Positions 43,855 through 52,413 of a stretch of 64,000 bases of DNA are shown here, piece by piece (positions within the stretch are counted from its first letter, which is position 1; each line of letters starts with the position of its first letter). The DNA is from Paracoccus fistulariae. GTDB taxonomy: Bacteria > Pseudomonadota > Alphaproteobacteria > Rhodobacterales > Rhodobacteraceae. The stretch covers positions 26,205 to 90,204 of the forward strand of contig NZ_CP067137.1 of assembly GCF_028553785.1 (NCBI RefSeq). Reading direction: 5' to 3'. The notes under the pieces are model-generated. The model did not search any database, was not told where the DNA came from, and saw only the letters and a program-made list of their open reading frames with translations. The position numbers and the translations under genes were made by a program.

Positions 43855-44804
43855 GCCGGGCGCCTTTTCAGGACAAGGAACAGGAACAGAAGGCCGCCGA
43901 GGAATTCGACGATCACCGCCAGCGTGGACTGAAAGCCCAGCAGGCGTTCGAAGATGAACTGGCCGAAGACAAGGATCAGCGCGCCGACCGTGGCGGCGGC
44001 GGGGATCAGGATGCGATGGCGATAGGTCCCGATCGAGGCGGCAGCAAGGCTGGCCGCCAGCAGGCCCAGAAAGGTCACCGGCCCGGCCAGCGCCGTTGCC
44101 ACCGCCACCAGCAGCGAAATCAGCGTCAGCGCCAGCAGCACCAGCCGGTCGTGATCCACGCCCAGCGACAGCGATTGCGACCGGCCAAGCGCGGCCACAT
44201 CCAGCGACGGCGCGATGCGGATCGACAGCGCCAGCACAGCCAGAAAGATCGGCGCGGCAATGGCAAGCTGCGCGGGATCGACCGCGCCAAAGGTGGCGTA
44301 GGTGGCCTGCTGCACGACCGCGAATTCCGACGGGTCCAGGATCCGCTGCATGAAGCCCGAAAGCCCGCGCATCAGGATGCCGAAGATCACCCCGGTCAGT
44401 ACCAGCCGCGTCATGTCATCGGCCCCGCGCCGCAGCACAAGGCTGAACAGCGCGACGGCTGCGGCCGTCATCAGCAGCGACTCGATCAGAAATTTCGGGA
44501 TCTGCGGCAGGGTCACGAAACCGACGCCTCCCAGCAGGATGACCAGCGTCGTCTGCAACAGCACGAACAGCGCGTCGAACCCGACGATGCCCGGTGTCAG
44601 CAGGCGGTTATGCGCGACGGTCTGAAACATCACCGTCGCCGCGCCGACCGATGCCCCGACCAGCACCAGCGCCGCCAGTTTGGTCGCCCGCAGGCCAAGG
44701 ATAAAGCCATAGGGCGCGCGCAGGCCCCAGACCATGAACAGCCCGGTCGCCAGCACCAGGCCCGCGACCAGCAGGGCCAGACGATATCGCGCGGGCAGGA
44801 TCAT
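43851..44804 (-). CDS. FecCD-family siderophore permease 2
   Basis: 317 aa from the ATG at 44804, which overlaps the previous stop as ATGA; a longer start would overlap more. Hydrophobic throughout, with APYGFILGLRATKLAALVLV at the start and GPVTFLGLLAASLAAASIGT in the ATPase-contact region. It pairs with the permease encoded upstream as a heterodimer, as in petrobactin/YclNO-type importers. Confidence 0.9.
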   Translation of the reverse strand: MILPARYRLALLVAGLVLATGLFMVWGLRAPYGFILGLRATKLAALVLVGASVGAATVMFQTVAHNRLLTPGIVGFDALFVLLQTTLVILLGGVGFVTLPQIPKFLIESLLMTAAAVALFSLVLRRGADDMTRLVLTGVIFGILMRGLSGFMQRILDPSEFAVVQQATYATFGAVDPAQLAIAAPIFLAVLALSIRIAPSLDVAALGRSQSLSLGVDHDRLVLLALTLISLLVAVATALAGPVTFLGLLAASLAAASIGTYRHRILIPAAATVGALILVFGQFIFERLLGFQSTLAVIVEFLGGLLFLFLVLKRRPA

Positions 44805-45745
44805 CGGCTGCTTGCCTGCCTTGGCGCGGCATAAAGCATCCACAGGAACAGCCCCGCGCCAAGAACGGCGAAAATCGTGCCTGCCGGGATCTCATAGGGC
44901 CAGCGCACGACCCGCCCGATCAGATCCGCCGCCAGAACCGAGGCGCCGCCCAGAACCGCAATCGCGGGCAGGTTGGCGCGCAGGTTATCACCACGCCAGC
45001 GCGAGACGATATTGGGCACAACCAGCCCGACAAAGGGCAGCGCGCCAACCGTCACCACCACCGCCGCAATCGTGGCCGATACCACGCCCAGACCGACCAG
45101 CAGCGTCTGACGTGCGTTCAGGCCAAGGCTGCGGGCATAATCATCGCCCAGACCCAGAATTGTGATGCGATCCGCAGCCACGTAAAGCAGCCCCGCCATG
45201 ACCGCGATCAGCCACAGCAGCTCGTATCGGCCGCGCAGCACGCCCGAAAATTCGCCCGCCTGCCAGATGCCCACATATTGCACCAGATCGGCGGTCCAGG
45301 CGAACCATGTCACACCCGCGCCCAGGATCCCGCCATAGATCAGCCCGACCAGCGGCAGCAGCATTGGATCCTGCCGGGGCACATGCCGCGACAGCAGCAG
45401 AAAGCCGAATGTCCCGACCAGCGCGGCAAGGCTGGCGACGATCATCTTGACCATCAGCGGCGCGCCCGGCGCGATCAGCGTCACCGCCAGCAGACCGGCC
45501 ATCGCGGCCTCGGGCGTGCCGGTCAGGCCCGGCTCGACCAGACGGTTCTGCACCGCAAGCTGGACCACCGCGCCGGCCAGCGCCAGCCCGGCCCCGGCCA
45601 GCAGCGCCGCCGCCGTGCGCGGAATGCGGCTGACCATGACCAGCAGAGAGCTGTCGACATTGCCGCCCCGCAGATCGGCGGCACCGATCATCAGGCTGGC
45701 AAGGATCAGCAGCACAAGGCCGGACATGATCGCCGCACGCAGCAC
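44801..45745 (-). CDS. FecCD-family siderophore permease 1
   Basis: 314 aa from a GTG at 45745, or 308 from an ATG at 45727; neither has a clear ribosome binding site, and coupling to the binding-protein gene is likely, since its TAA abuts the GTG. SRIPRTAAALLAGAGLALAG, LTGTPEAAMAGLL and VGALPFVGLVVPNIVSRWRG are family landmarks. Confidence 0.9.
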   Translation of the reverse strand: MLRAAIMSGLVLLILASLMIGAADLRGGNVDSSLLVMVSRIPRTAAALLAGAGLALAGAVVQLAVQNRLVEPGLTGTPEAAMAGLLAVTLIAPGAPLMVKMIVASLAALVGTFGFLLLSRHVPRQDPMLLPLVGLIYGGILGAGVTWFAWTADLVQYVGIWQAGEFSGVLRGRYELLWLIAVMAGLLYVAADRITILGLGDDYARSLGLNARQTLLVGLGVVSATIAAVVVTVGALPFVGLVVPNIVSRWRGDNLRANLPAIAVLGGASVLAADLIGRVVRWPYEIPAGTIFAVLGAGLFLWMLYAAPRQASSR

Positions 45746-46648
45746 TTAGCTGTTCGCCGCGCCAAAAGCCTCGGTCACCTGCTTGAGCAGCAGGGTCAGC
45801 GATTGCACACCGCCGCTGGACAGATACAGCGCCGCCGGATCCAGATAGACGATCTGGCCCTTTTGACCGGCGGTCGTGCCAGCAACCAGCGGATTGTCCA
45901 GCGTCGCCGCTGCGGCCTCGCCCTCTTCTCCGATGGCGGCGCCGCGATCCAGAACCAGCAGCCAGTCGGGATTGGTGTCGGCGATGAATTCAAAGGACAC
46001 GGCCTCGCCATGCGAGCCCTGCGTATCCAGGCCGCCGCGCGCCTCGGGCAGGTTCAGCGCGCTGTGCAGCCACCCAAACCGCGACCCCGCCCCATAGGCC
46101 GAGACCTTGCCGCCATTGGTCAGCAGGATCAGCGCATTGCCCTTGTTCGCGACAGCCGCGCGGGCATCCTGCAGCGCGGTATCCAGCTGGGCTTTCAGCT
46201 CTGCCGCCTGATCTTCCTTGCCAAACAGCGTGCCATAGCTGGTCAGGCGGGACTCGGCCTCTTCGAACAGCGCGTCTCCGGTGATGGTCATGTCCACGGT
46301 CGGCGCAATGCGCGACAGCGCATCGACCTGCGCGGCCGAGCGGCCACCGGCGATGATCAGATCCGGTCCCATGGCGGCCAGCGCCTCGAAATCGGGCTCG
46401 AACAGGGTGCCGACCTTGGTGCTATCGGCCAGCGCGGGCGCCAGGAAGGCGGGGGGCGTGATGTCGGGACCGGCGGTCACGGTGACGCCAAGCGCATTCA
46501 GCGTATCGATGGCGGCCAGATCGAACACCGCCAGATTTTCGGGCGCGGGCGCAACCGCGACAGGGCCCGTTGCGGTGTCGATCTGGATATCCTGCGCATG
46601 CAGCGCCGTGGGCAAGGCCAGAGTCAGGGCAAAAATAGCAGCTTTCAT
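45746..46648 (-). CDS. Siderophore ABC transporter substrate-binding protein (YclQ/FatB-type)
   Basis: 300 aa. The start ATG at 46648 follows GGAGAG and begins a clear signal peptide ending ALPTALHAQD. VAVAPAPENLAVFDLAAIDT and MGPDLIIAGGRSAAQVDALS are the conserved chelate-binding-protein stretches, with the Arg in GGRS expected to contact the siderophore. Periplasmic. First gene of the second iron-chelate system on this replicon. Confidence 0.9.
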   Translation of the reverse strand: MKAAIFALTLALPTALHAQDIQIDTATGPVAVAPAPENLAVFDLAAIDTLNALGVTVTAGPDITPPAFLAPALADSTKVGTLFEPDFEALAAMGPDLIIAGGRSAAQVDALSRIAPTVDMTITGDALFEEAESRLTSYGTLFGKEDQAAELKAQLDTALQDARAAVANKGNALILLTNGGKVSAYGAGSRFGWLHSALNLPEARGGLDTQGSHGEAVSFEFIADTNPDWLLVLDRGAAIGEEGEAAAATLDNPLVAGTTAGQKGQIVYLDPAALYLSSGGVQSLTLLLKQVTEAFGAANS

Positions 46649-46868
46649 CAAATCTCTCCTTCTGCAGAGGGGCAGACGCAGCTGACGTGACATGCTGGCG
46701 GACGCCGATTGCCCGATTTGTCGACTAAAGAAATCAGGATAGCGCGGGATGCAAGGGTCAGAAGCCGATATCGGCTCATATTTCTGTGCAGTGGGGCGAT
46801 GGAAGGTTCTGCGCTTGTCCTTGCCTGTCACCTGTATTTAGACTGCACAAGATCAGGGGGAGGTTATC

Positions 46869-47405
46869 ATGCAGGACGCCGCAGGGCACGACAGCGACCG
46901 CCAGCTATGCATCATGGTGATGGGGCCAAGCGGCGTCGGCAAGACCAGCATTTCACAGGGCATCGCCGATGCGCTTGGGGCGGCCTTTCTGGAGGGCGAC
47001 GATTACCACCCCGAAAGCAATCGAAAGGCCATGGCCGACGGCCACCCGCTGACCGATGAGATGCGCTGGCCCTGGCTGAAGGCGCTGTCCGTGGCGGTGG
47101 TCGATTCGGCGCAAAGCCGTGCGACGGTGTTCTCTTGTTCGGCCCTGAAGCGCATTTATCGCGATTTCCTGCGCGACCATATCGACGGGCTGGAAATCGT
47201 CTACCTGCATGCCGATCATGATGTGATTCTGCAGCGCATGCAGGCGCGCGAGCATTTCATGCCGCCCTCGATGCTGGAATCGCAGCTGGCCACGCTTGAG
47301 GTTCCGACCGATGATGAAAACGCGATCACGCTGGATACGGAACACCCCGTCGAAACCTCGGTCCGGCACGCTTTGGACGACCTGAAAAAACGCGGAAAAA
47401 TCTGA
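46869..47405 (+). CDS. gntK: Gluconokinase
   Basis: 178 aa. VMGPSGVGKTSISQGIADAL gives the P-loop (19-26). EGDDYHPESNRKAMADGHPL and DEMRWPWL are diagnostic of the GntK family. It phosphorylates gluconate to 6-phosphogluconate for the Entner-Doudoroff or pentose route. The start follows GGGGAGG. It is divergent from the siderophore operon across ~220 bases that should hold both promoters. Confidence 0.93.
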   Translation: MQDAAGHDSDRQLCIMVMGPSGVGKTSISQGIADALGAAFLEGDDYHPESNRKAMADGHPLTDEMRWPWLKALSVAVVDSAQSRATVFSCSALKRIYRDFLRDHIDGLEIVYLHADHDVILQRMQAREHFMPPSMLESQLATLEVPTDDENAITLDTEHPVETSVRHALDDLKKRGKI

Positions 47406-47524
47406 CGCGGCGAAAGGGGGTTATGCGCCAGACGCAAACCCGCCTTGACGGATTTCGGCATACCGGATGCTGGCGCTAACGCCTAGATAGGTCGTGTCGC
47501 AACCAATCAGTGTCAGGACATCCC

Positions 47525-47680
47525 GTGATCCGTATCGCCCGTAATTTTTCGCACATGTTTTCCGCCTTCAACGCCGCGATCGAGCTGGCGGCGGCGGTGG
47601 AAAACCATCGTGCGCCCTCAGCCCGCGCGCTTCGGGTACTGGGCATTCCGGAACAGCAGTTCCGGGCAGTGAATTACTGA
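47525..47680 (+). CDS. Small DUF1127-like protein, 51 aa
   Basis: A GTG start at 47525 with AGGA upstream gives IRIARNFSHMFSAFNAAIEL, and the protein ends ARALRVLGIPEQQFRAVNY. The last part resembles the short LxDLGIxRxQIxxxV tail of DUF1127 proteins, which are abundant in Rhodobacterales and bind RNA or act in stress responses. It is too short for common ORF cut-offs. The family call is tentative. Confidence 0.5.
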   Translation: MIRIARNFSHMFSAFNAAIELAAAVENHRAPSARALRVLGIPEQQFRAVNY

Positions 47681-47820
47681 TCACGGAAAATTTTTCATCG
47701 AGGCTGTAACATCATCTTAATATGCTGCGACTAGGCTCGCGGCATATCCAGTTGAATGCCTCGTTTACAGAGTAAGCTGTTACCAAACGGTTAACGATTG
47801 CTGTTTTGTTTACGAGTGTC

Positions 47821-47847
47821 GCCCGCGCCTTGGGATCAGGCGCGGGC
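47821..47847. terminator. Strong GC hairpin, possible terminator
   Basis: GCCCGCGCCT and AGGCGCGGGC pair perfectly around TGGGATC. It lies 10 bases past the DUF475 gene (minus) and is followed on the plus strand by GCGTTAATTTTC, so it may serve either side. Confidence 0.6.
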
Positions 47848-47857
47848 GCGTTAATTT

Positions 47858-48943
47858 TCAGTGCACCTCGGCCCCTGCGGGATCGCTGCGATTGGCCCGG
47901 ATCGAAGACCACAGCGACAGCCCGATCAGGCAGGCCCCGCCAAGCCCGGTGACAACCTCGGGGATCTTGACCAGCGATTGCGCGAACATGATCACCGACA
48001 GCGCCAGAATGGCATAGAAGGCGCCATGTTCCAGATAGCGGTAATTGGTCAGCGTGCCCTTTTCGACCAGCATGATCGTCATCGAGCGCACATACATTGC
48101 CCCGATGCCCAACCCGATGGCGATGATGAACAGGTTCTGCGTCAGCGCGAAGGCTCCGATGACGCCGTCAAAACTGAACGAGGCGTCCAGCACCTCCAGA
48201 TAAAGGAACGCGCCCAGACCGCCCTTGGCCGCACCCGACATCGCCTGTTGCGAACTGTCCAGCAGACCGCCGACGACCTCGACGATCAGGAAGGTCAGCA
48301 GGCCCCAGATGGCCGCGCGGAAAAACACCTCGGCATTGCCCGGCTGCTGCAGGCGGCTGAAAATGATGATGGTGATCAGGACCAGCGCCACCTCGATCCC
48401 GCGGATGCTGGCATGGCGGGCCAGATGGCTTTCCAGCCACCTCATCCAATGCACGTCCTTTTCGTGGTCAAAGAAGAAGGACAGGCCGACCATCATCAGG
48501 AATGCGCCCCCGAAGGCCGCGATGGGCAGATGGGCGTCATGCATGATCTCGGCATAGCGTTCGGGCTGCACCGCCGCCATGACCAGCGCGTCCCAGGGTC
48601 CGATCTTGGCCGCGATCACCACGATCAGCAGCGGAAAGACGATACGCATGCCGAAGACGGCAATGATGATGCCCCAGGTCAGAAAGCGATGCTGCCATTT
48701 CGGCGTCATGTCTTTCAGCTTGTTGGCGTTGACGATGGCATTGTCGAAGGAAAGAGAGATTTCCAGCACCGCCAGCACCGCGCAGATGAAGAACACGCTT
48801 AGCATGCCGCCAATGGTGCCTTCGGTTCGCCAGCCCAGCCACAGGCCCAGCATCAGGCCGATGACCGTGACGATAAAGGCCCAGCGAAAATATCCGAGCA
48901 CCGAGGTACCCGACGCGCCCTGTGAAGTTGCGTTATTGCTCAT
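47858..48943 (-). CDS. DUF475/YjbE-like integral membrane protein (TerC superfamily)
   Basis: 361 aa from the ATG at 48943; upstream residues in the longer frame are not hydrophobic or conserved. About nine hydrophobic segments. VLEISLSFDNAIVNANKLKD and VLDASFSFDGVIGAFALTQN carry paired Asp residues in membrane helices, the hallmark of the TerC/Alx manganese-exporter group. Probably a metal ion exporter in the inner membrane. Confidence 0.88.
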   Translation of the reverse strand: MSNNATSQGASGTSVLGYFRWAFIVTVIGLMLGLWLGWRTEGTIGGMLSVFFICAVLAVLEISLSFDNAIVNANKLKDMTPKWQHRFLTWGIIIAVFGMRIVFPLLIVVIAAKIGPWDALVMAAVQPERYAEIMHDAHLPIAAFGGAFLMMVGLSFFFDHEKDVHWMRWLESHLARHASIRGIEVALVLITIIIFSRLQQPGNAEVFFRAAIWGLLTFLIVEVVGGLLDSSQQAMSGAAKGGLGAFLYLEVLDASFSFDGVIGAFALTQNLFIIAIGLGIGAMYVRSMTIMLVEKGTLTNYRYLEHGAFYAILALSVIMFAQSLVKIPEVVTGLGGACLIGLSLWSSIRANRSDPAGAEVH

Positions 48944-49110
48944 GTGAAAAGATCGAGTCCGGCGGCTGACATGGTTTCGGCTGCCGACATCACGAATGCG
49001 CCGCCACATCCGCCAGAGGGGCCCGGTCGCCGTACCCTGCCCGTAAGCGGGCCAACGACCGGACTGTAACTTTTTTCCGCCCTGCGTTCAAGAAGCCGTG
49101 TCCGGGCCGC

Positions 49111-49575
49111 TTAATCCAGCAGACCCTTGCCATTGATCTTGTCGCCGCCGAACCAGTTCCGGTCCGTCTGCGACACCGCCACCACGCTGACGCGCGGCAT
49201 ATCCTGACGCGGCATGTCGGCGGTAAAGGCGGGCAACGGGCCGGCGCGCAACACATAGCTGAGCGCGCGACTGTCGAAACTGGGAGAGCCGGACGACCGG
49301 GCCACGCGGATATCCTTGATCCGCCCGTCGGGCGCGATCGCATAGGTCAGGATCGCGGATTTCGGCGGGGTCAGTTTCTGCCGCTGCGCCAGCAGGGTCA
49401 TCTGGTTGGATGAGGCATCCAGACGCGCCTGCACCTGTTTTTCCCAATCCGCGCCATTGGCCGGTTTCCCGGGCGGGCGCGTGGTCGCTGAGGATGTGTC
49501 GGCGCTGTCTCCGCAAGCGGCCAGCATGGTCGAAAGGCCAAGCGCCGCGGCGATGGCAAATGCTTTGATTTTCAT
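49111..49575 (-). CDS. Lipoprotein with TonB-like C-terminal domain
   Basis: 154 aa from the ATG at 49575. The signal sequence MKIKAFAIAAALGLSTMLAAC ends in a lipobox (LAAC, Cys21). The rest, with ILTYAIAPDGRIKDIRVARS and SFDSRALSYVLRAGPLPAF, is a TonB C-terminal-type fold in which a peptidoglycan or outer-membrane partner would be bound. Probably in the periplasm, lipid-anchored. No ExbBD genes nearby. Confidence 0.78.
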   Translation of the reverse strand: MKIKAFAIAAALGLSTMLAACGDSADTSSATTRPPGKPANGADWEKQVQARLDASSNQMTLLAQRQKLTPPKSAILTYAIAPDGRIKDIRVARSSGSPSFDSRALSYVLRAGPLPAFTADMPRQDMPRVSVVAVSQTDRNWFGGDKINGKGLLD

Positions 49576-49780
49576 GGTTTCTCTGCTCGTTTTTTTCCAG
49601 CAGAGCGTGAAATTCCGATTCGGGGCAAACGGAATCTCGCAAGGTGGTGAATCTTTGTGACGGGGCGCTGTGTTCCGGCCACAGGGACGATGAATATTTC
49701 CCGAAATCAGCATATTGATCCCCACCGGCCGCGGGCTTATCCAGCGGTGACACCCTCATCCCCAGTTGCGGAGCGCGGCA

Positions 49781-50728
49781 ATGTCCCTGCCCCACCCCTC
49801 GCCCCTGCGTGGCATCCTGCTGAAATGCTGCAGCGTGACCGTGTTCACGCTGATGGCGGCCATCGTGAAGGCGACGGCCGATCCGCAGGGCGGCGTCGCG
49901 GTGCCCGCCGGGCAACAGGTCTTTTTCCGCTCGCTTTTCGCGATTCCCGTGATCCTGATCTGGCTGGCCATGCGGCACGACCTGCGGGACGGGCTGAAGA
50001 CCTTTCGGCCGATGGGACATTTCTACCGGGGAATCATCGGCACGACGGCGATGTTCCTGGGCTTCTGGGCGCTGGCCCTGCTGCCCCTGCCCGAGGCGAC
50101 CGCGATCAACTATGCCGCGCCGCTGCTGGTGGTGATCTTCGCCGCGATGTTCCTGGGCGAGGATGTGCGCCTGTTCCGCCTGTCCATGGTGGGGCTTGGG
50201 CTGCTGGGCGTGCTGGTGGTGCTGTCGCCGCAACTCAGCACGGGCGCGACCGCCGATCCGCTGCGGATGCTGGGCGCCTTTGCGGCGCTTGGCGGGGCGG
50301 GCTGCGCGGCGCTGGCGCAGATTTTCGTGCGCAAGCTGGTGCAAGAGGAAAAGACTTCGGCGATTGTCTTCTGGTTCTCGATCACCTCGACCCTGCTGGG
50401 GCTGGCCACCCTGCCCTTTGGCTGGGTCATGCCGGATCCGACCACCGCTGCGCTGCTGGTGCTCAGCGGCATTCTGGGCGGGTTGGGCCAGATCCTTCTG
50501 ACATCCTCCTATCGCTATGCCGATGCGTCGCTGATCGCGCCCTTCGAATATGTCTCGATGCTGCTGGCGGTGCTGATCGGCTGGTTCATCTTTGACGAGG
50601 CGCCGACCGCCACCGTCCTGATCGGCGCGGCGCTGGTCATTGTCGCGGGGATCCTGATCATCTGGCGCGAAAGACAGCTGGGCCTGCAACGCGCCCGTCA
50701 GCGCAAGGCCATGACCCCGCAGGGCTAG
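49781..50728 (+). CDS. EamA/DMT-family transporter
   Basis: 315 aa from the ATG at 49781 with GGAG eight bases upstream. Ten hydrophobic segments in two EamA repeats (FFRSLFAIPVILIWLAMRHD and FEYVSMLLAVLIGWFIFDEA). Drug/metabolite exporter superfamily; the substrate is unknown. Followed by a DUF1612-like gene on the same strand 53 bases later. Confidence 0.9.
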   Translation: MSLPHPSPLRGILLKCCSVTVFTLMAAIVKATADPQGGVAVPAGQQVFFRSLFAIPVILIWLAMRHDLRDGLKTFRPMGHFYRGIIGTTAMFLGFWALALLPLPEATAINYAAPLLVVIFAAMFLGEDVRLFRLSMVGLGLLGVLVVLSPQLSTGATADPLRMLGAFAALGGAGCAALAQIFVRKLVQEEKTSAIVFWFSITSTLLGLATLPFGWVMPDPTTAALLVLSGILGGLGQILLTSSYRYADASLIAPFEYVSMLLAVLIGWFIFDEAPTATVLIGAALVIVAGILIIWRERQLGLQRARQRKAMTPQG

Positions 50729-50781
50729 AGGGCGGGCTTTTGCGGCTTTCTTGATCCGCAGAACCGCGCTATTTTGCGGCT

Positions 50782-51735
50782 ATGGCCGCGCCCGATCTGA
50801 CAGAATTGCTGAACCCCGCCAGTTGGGCAGCCGCGCAGGCCGAGGCCGCGCTGCCACTGGCGCAGGCAGCCATGGCCGTGGGGCGGCTGGATCAGCAGAT
50901 CGCCGCCCTGCCCCGGGATCGCCGGGCCGGCGCGATCACCCGGCTGGCCCTGACCGAGGTCGAGGCGATGCTTTGGGCGCAGGGCACGCCCTTGCGCCGC
51001 GAAGAGATCGGCCGCGACCTGATGGAGGCCCGCGCCAGCACCGATCTGGACGCGATGAAACAGGCCCGCTGGGCGATCCGCCGACTGGAAGGGCAGACAC
51101 GGCTGGACGATCTGCGCAGCTTTCTGGCTCTGCACCGGCCTGACAGCGATCACCTGCCCCCGCCGCTGCACGGTCGGCCCACGGGCCGCGATTTCGATGA
51201 CAGCGCGCGGGATTTTCTGGCGCTGGCGGATGGTTTCGCCGATCTGCACCCGATTGCGCGCGGCTGCGCCACCGGAACAGCCTGGCGCCTTGCGCAACTG
51301 TCCGCGCCCGAAGATCTGATCGAGGGCGCGGTCTGGAATGCCCGCAGCATGGCCGCCCCCTGCGAGGCGCTGTGCTTTCTGCCGCTGGGCCGACATGGCC
51401 GCCTGACCGCGCAGGGTGGCACGATTGCGGATCGCCTTGCCCGGCATCTGGACGCCGTCACACAAGGGGCGTCGGACGCGCGGCGCGATCTGTCGCGGCT
51501 GACGCTGTGGGCGCAGCAGGCCCGGCAGGCGACGGCGCAGATCAAGGGCCGCAACCCGGCCCGCATCATTGATGCGCTGATGGTTCAGCCGCTGATGACC
51601 ACGGCCATGGTCGAGGAACAGGCAGGCATCAGCCGCGACACAGCCGAGCGGCTGTTGCGGCGCATGCAGCGGGACGGGCTGGTGCGAGAGATCACCGGCA
51701 CGCGCCGGTTTCGCCTGTGGACCGCCGCCGCCTGA
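50782..51735 (+). CDS. DUF1612/RHE_PE00001-like HTH protein
   Basis: 317 aa. The N-terminal half (LPLAQAAMAVGRLDQQIAAL, RLALTEVEAMLWAQGTPLRR) and a C-terminal winged-helix (TTAMVEEQAGISRDTAERLL then RRMQRDGLVREITGTRRFRL) match the plasmid-borne RHE_PE00001 family of rhizobia and Rhodobacterales. It is probably DNA-binding. Role unknown. Confidence 0.65.
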   Translation: MAAPDLTELLNPASWAAAQAEAALPLAQAAMAVGRLDQQIAALPRDRRAGAITRLALTEVEAMLWAQGTPLRREEIGRDLMEARASTDLDAMKQARWAIRRLEGQTRLDDLRSFLALHRPDSDHLPPPLHGRPTGRDFDDSARDFLALADGFADLHPIARGCATGTAWRLAQLSAPEDLIEGAVWNARSMAAPCEALCFLPLGRHGRLTAQGGTIADRLARHLDAVTQGASDARRDLSRLTLWAQQARQATAQIKGRNPARIIDALMVQPLMTTAMVEEQAGISRDTAERLLRRMQRDGLVREITGTRRFRLWTAAA

Positions 51736-51740
51736 CGGCG

Positions 51741-52112
51741 CTATTCGGCAGGCGCGGTCACACGCAGGAACAGATCGCCGCGCTGCAACTGATCGCGCAT
51801 GCGTTGGACCTGTTCTTCTGGCAGGCCCAGCGGCAGCGACAATTGCCCGCTGGAGGCAAAGATCGCACCGCGCAGCGTCGGCGCGATCAGGACATTGTTT
51901 TCAAAGGAAATCGCCATACGCTCACCCACATGCATCCGGGTAAAGGTGGCAAAATCGCGCCCGCTTTGCGGCGCCAGAGTCACGCTGAGCGTCTTTCCCC
52001 CATCCGAGATCTGCCCGTTTGCCACGCGCAGATTCAGGCTTTCGGCCCAGGATGGCGCCGCCATCGACAGCAGCGCGAACACAGCGAAAAGGGCGCGTTT
52101 TGGGAATGGCAT
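51741..52112 (-). CDS. Exported SecDF-P1-head-like protein
   Basis: 123 aa from the ATG at 52112. A signal peptide ends SMAAPSWAES. The remainder, with FATFTRMHVGERMAISFENN and APTLRGAIFASSGQLSL, resembles the small periplasmic head domain of SecD as a free-standing protein. Function unknown. Convergent with the DUF1612-like gene (5 bases). Confidence 0.65.
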   Translation of the reverse strand: MPFPKRALFAVFALLSMAAPSWAESLNLRVANGQISDGGKTLSVTLAPQSGRDFATFTRMHVGERMAISFENNVLIAPTLRGAIFASSGQLSLPLGLPEEQVQRMRDQLQRGDLFLRVTAPAE

Positions 52113-52413
52113 TCGGGTGTCTCTCTTATCGCATCTGTGACGCACGGGGCGCTATCGTCCAATAATCCAGCGGTTTAGACAAAATGGGCTGGAATTCGCT
52201 CATATAGGAGCGCCGATCCTGTTTCGATAGGGGGCGATATCAAGTTTTAATGAAAGAATTCATCTGGCCCGCCCGTCGCGCAAATCCGCCCGCCCCGACC
52301 CGTAAATCATGCTAATCTGCCGGACAGCGGCTTTCGCAACCGCCCGGCAGAACCACAATTGACGAACCCGGTAAATTTATCTTACCAATATCGCCAAGGA
52401 GAGAGGCACAGCC
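52113..52413. other. Intergenic region upstream of glcD
   Basis: 300 bases without a gene, AT-richer near 52230-52390, with TATAGG at ~52204 and GGAGAGAGGC before the glcD start. Presumably holds the divergent promoters. No LacI/GntR-type palindrome was obvious. Confidence 0.4.
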
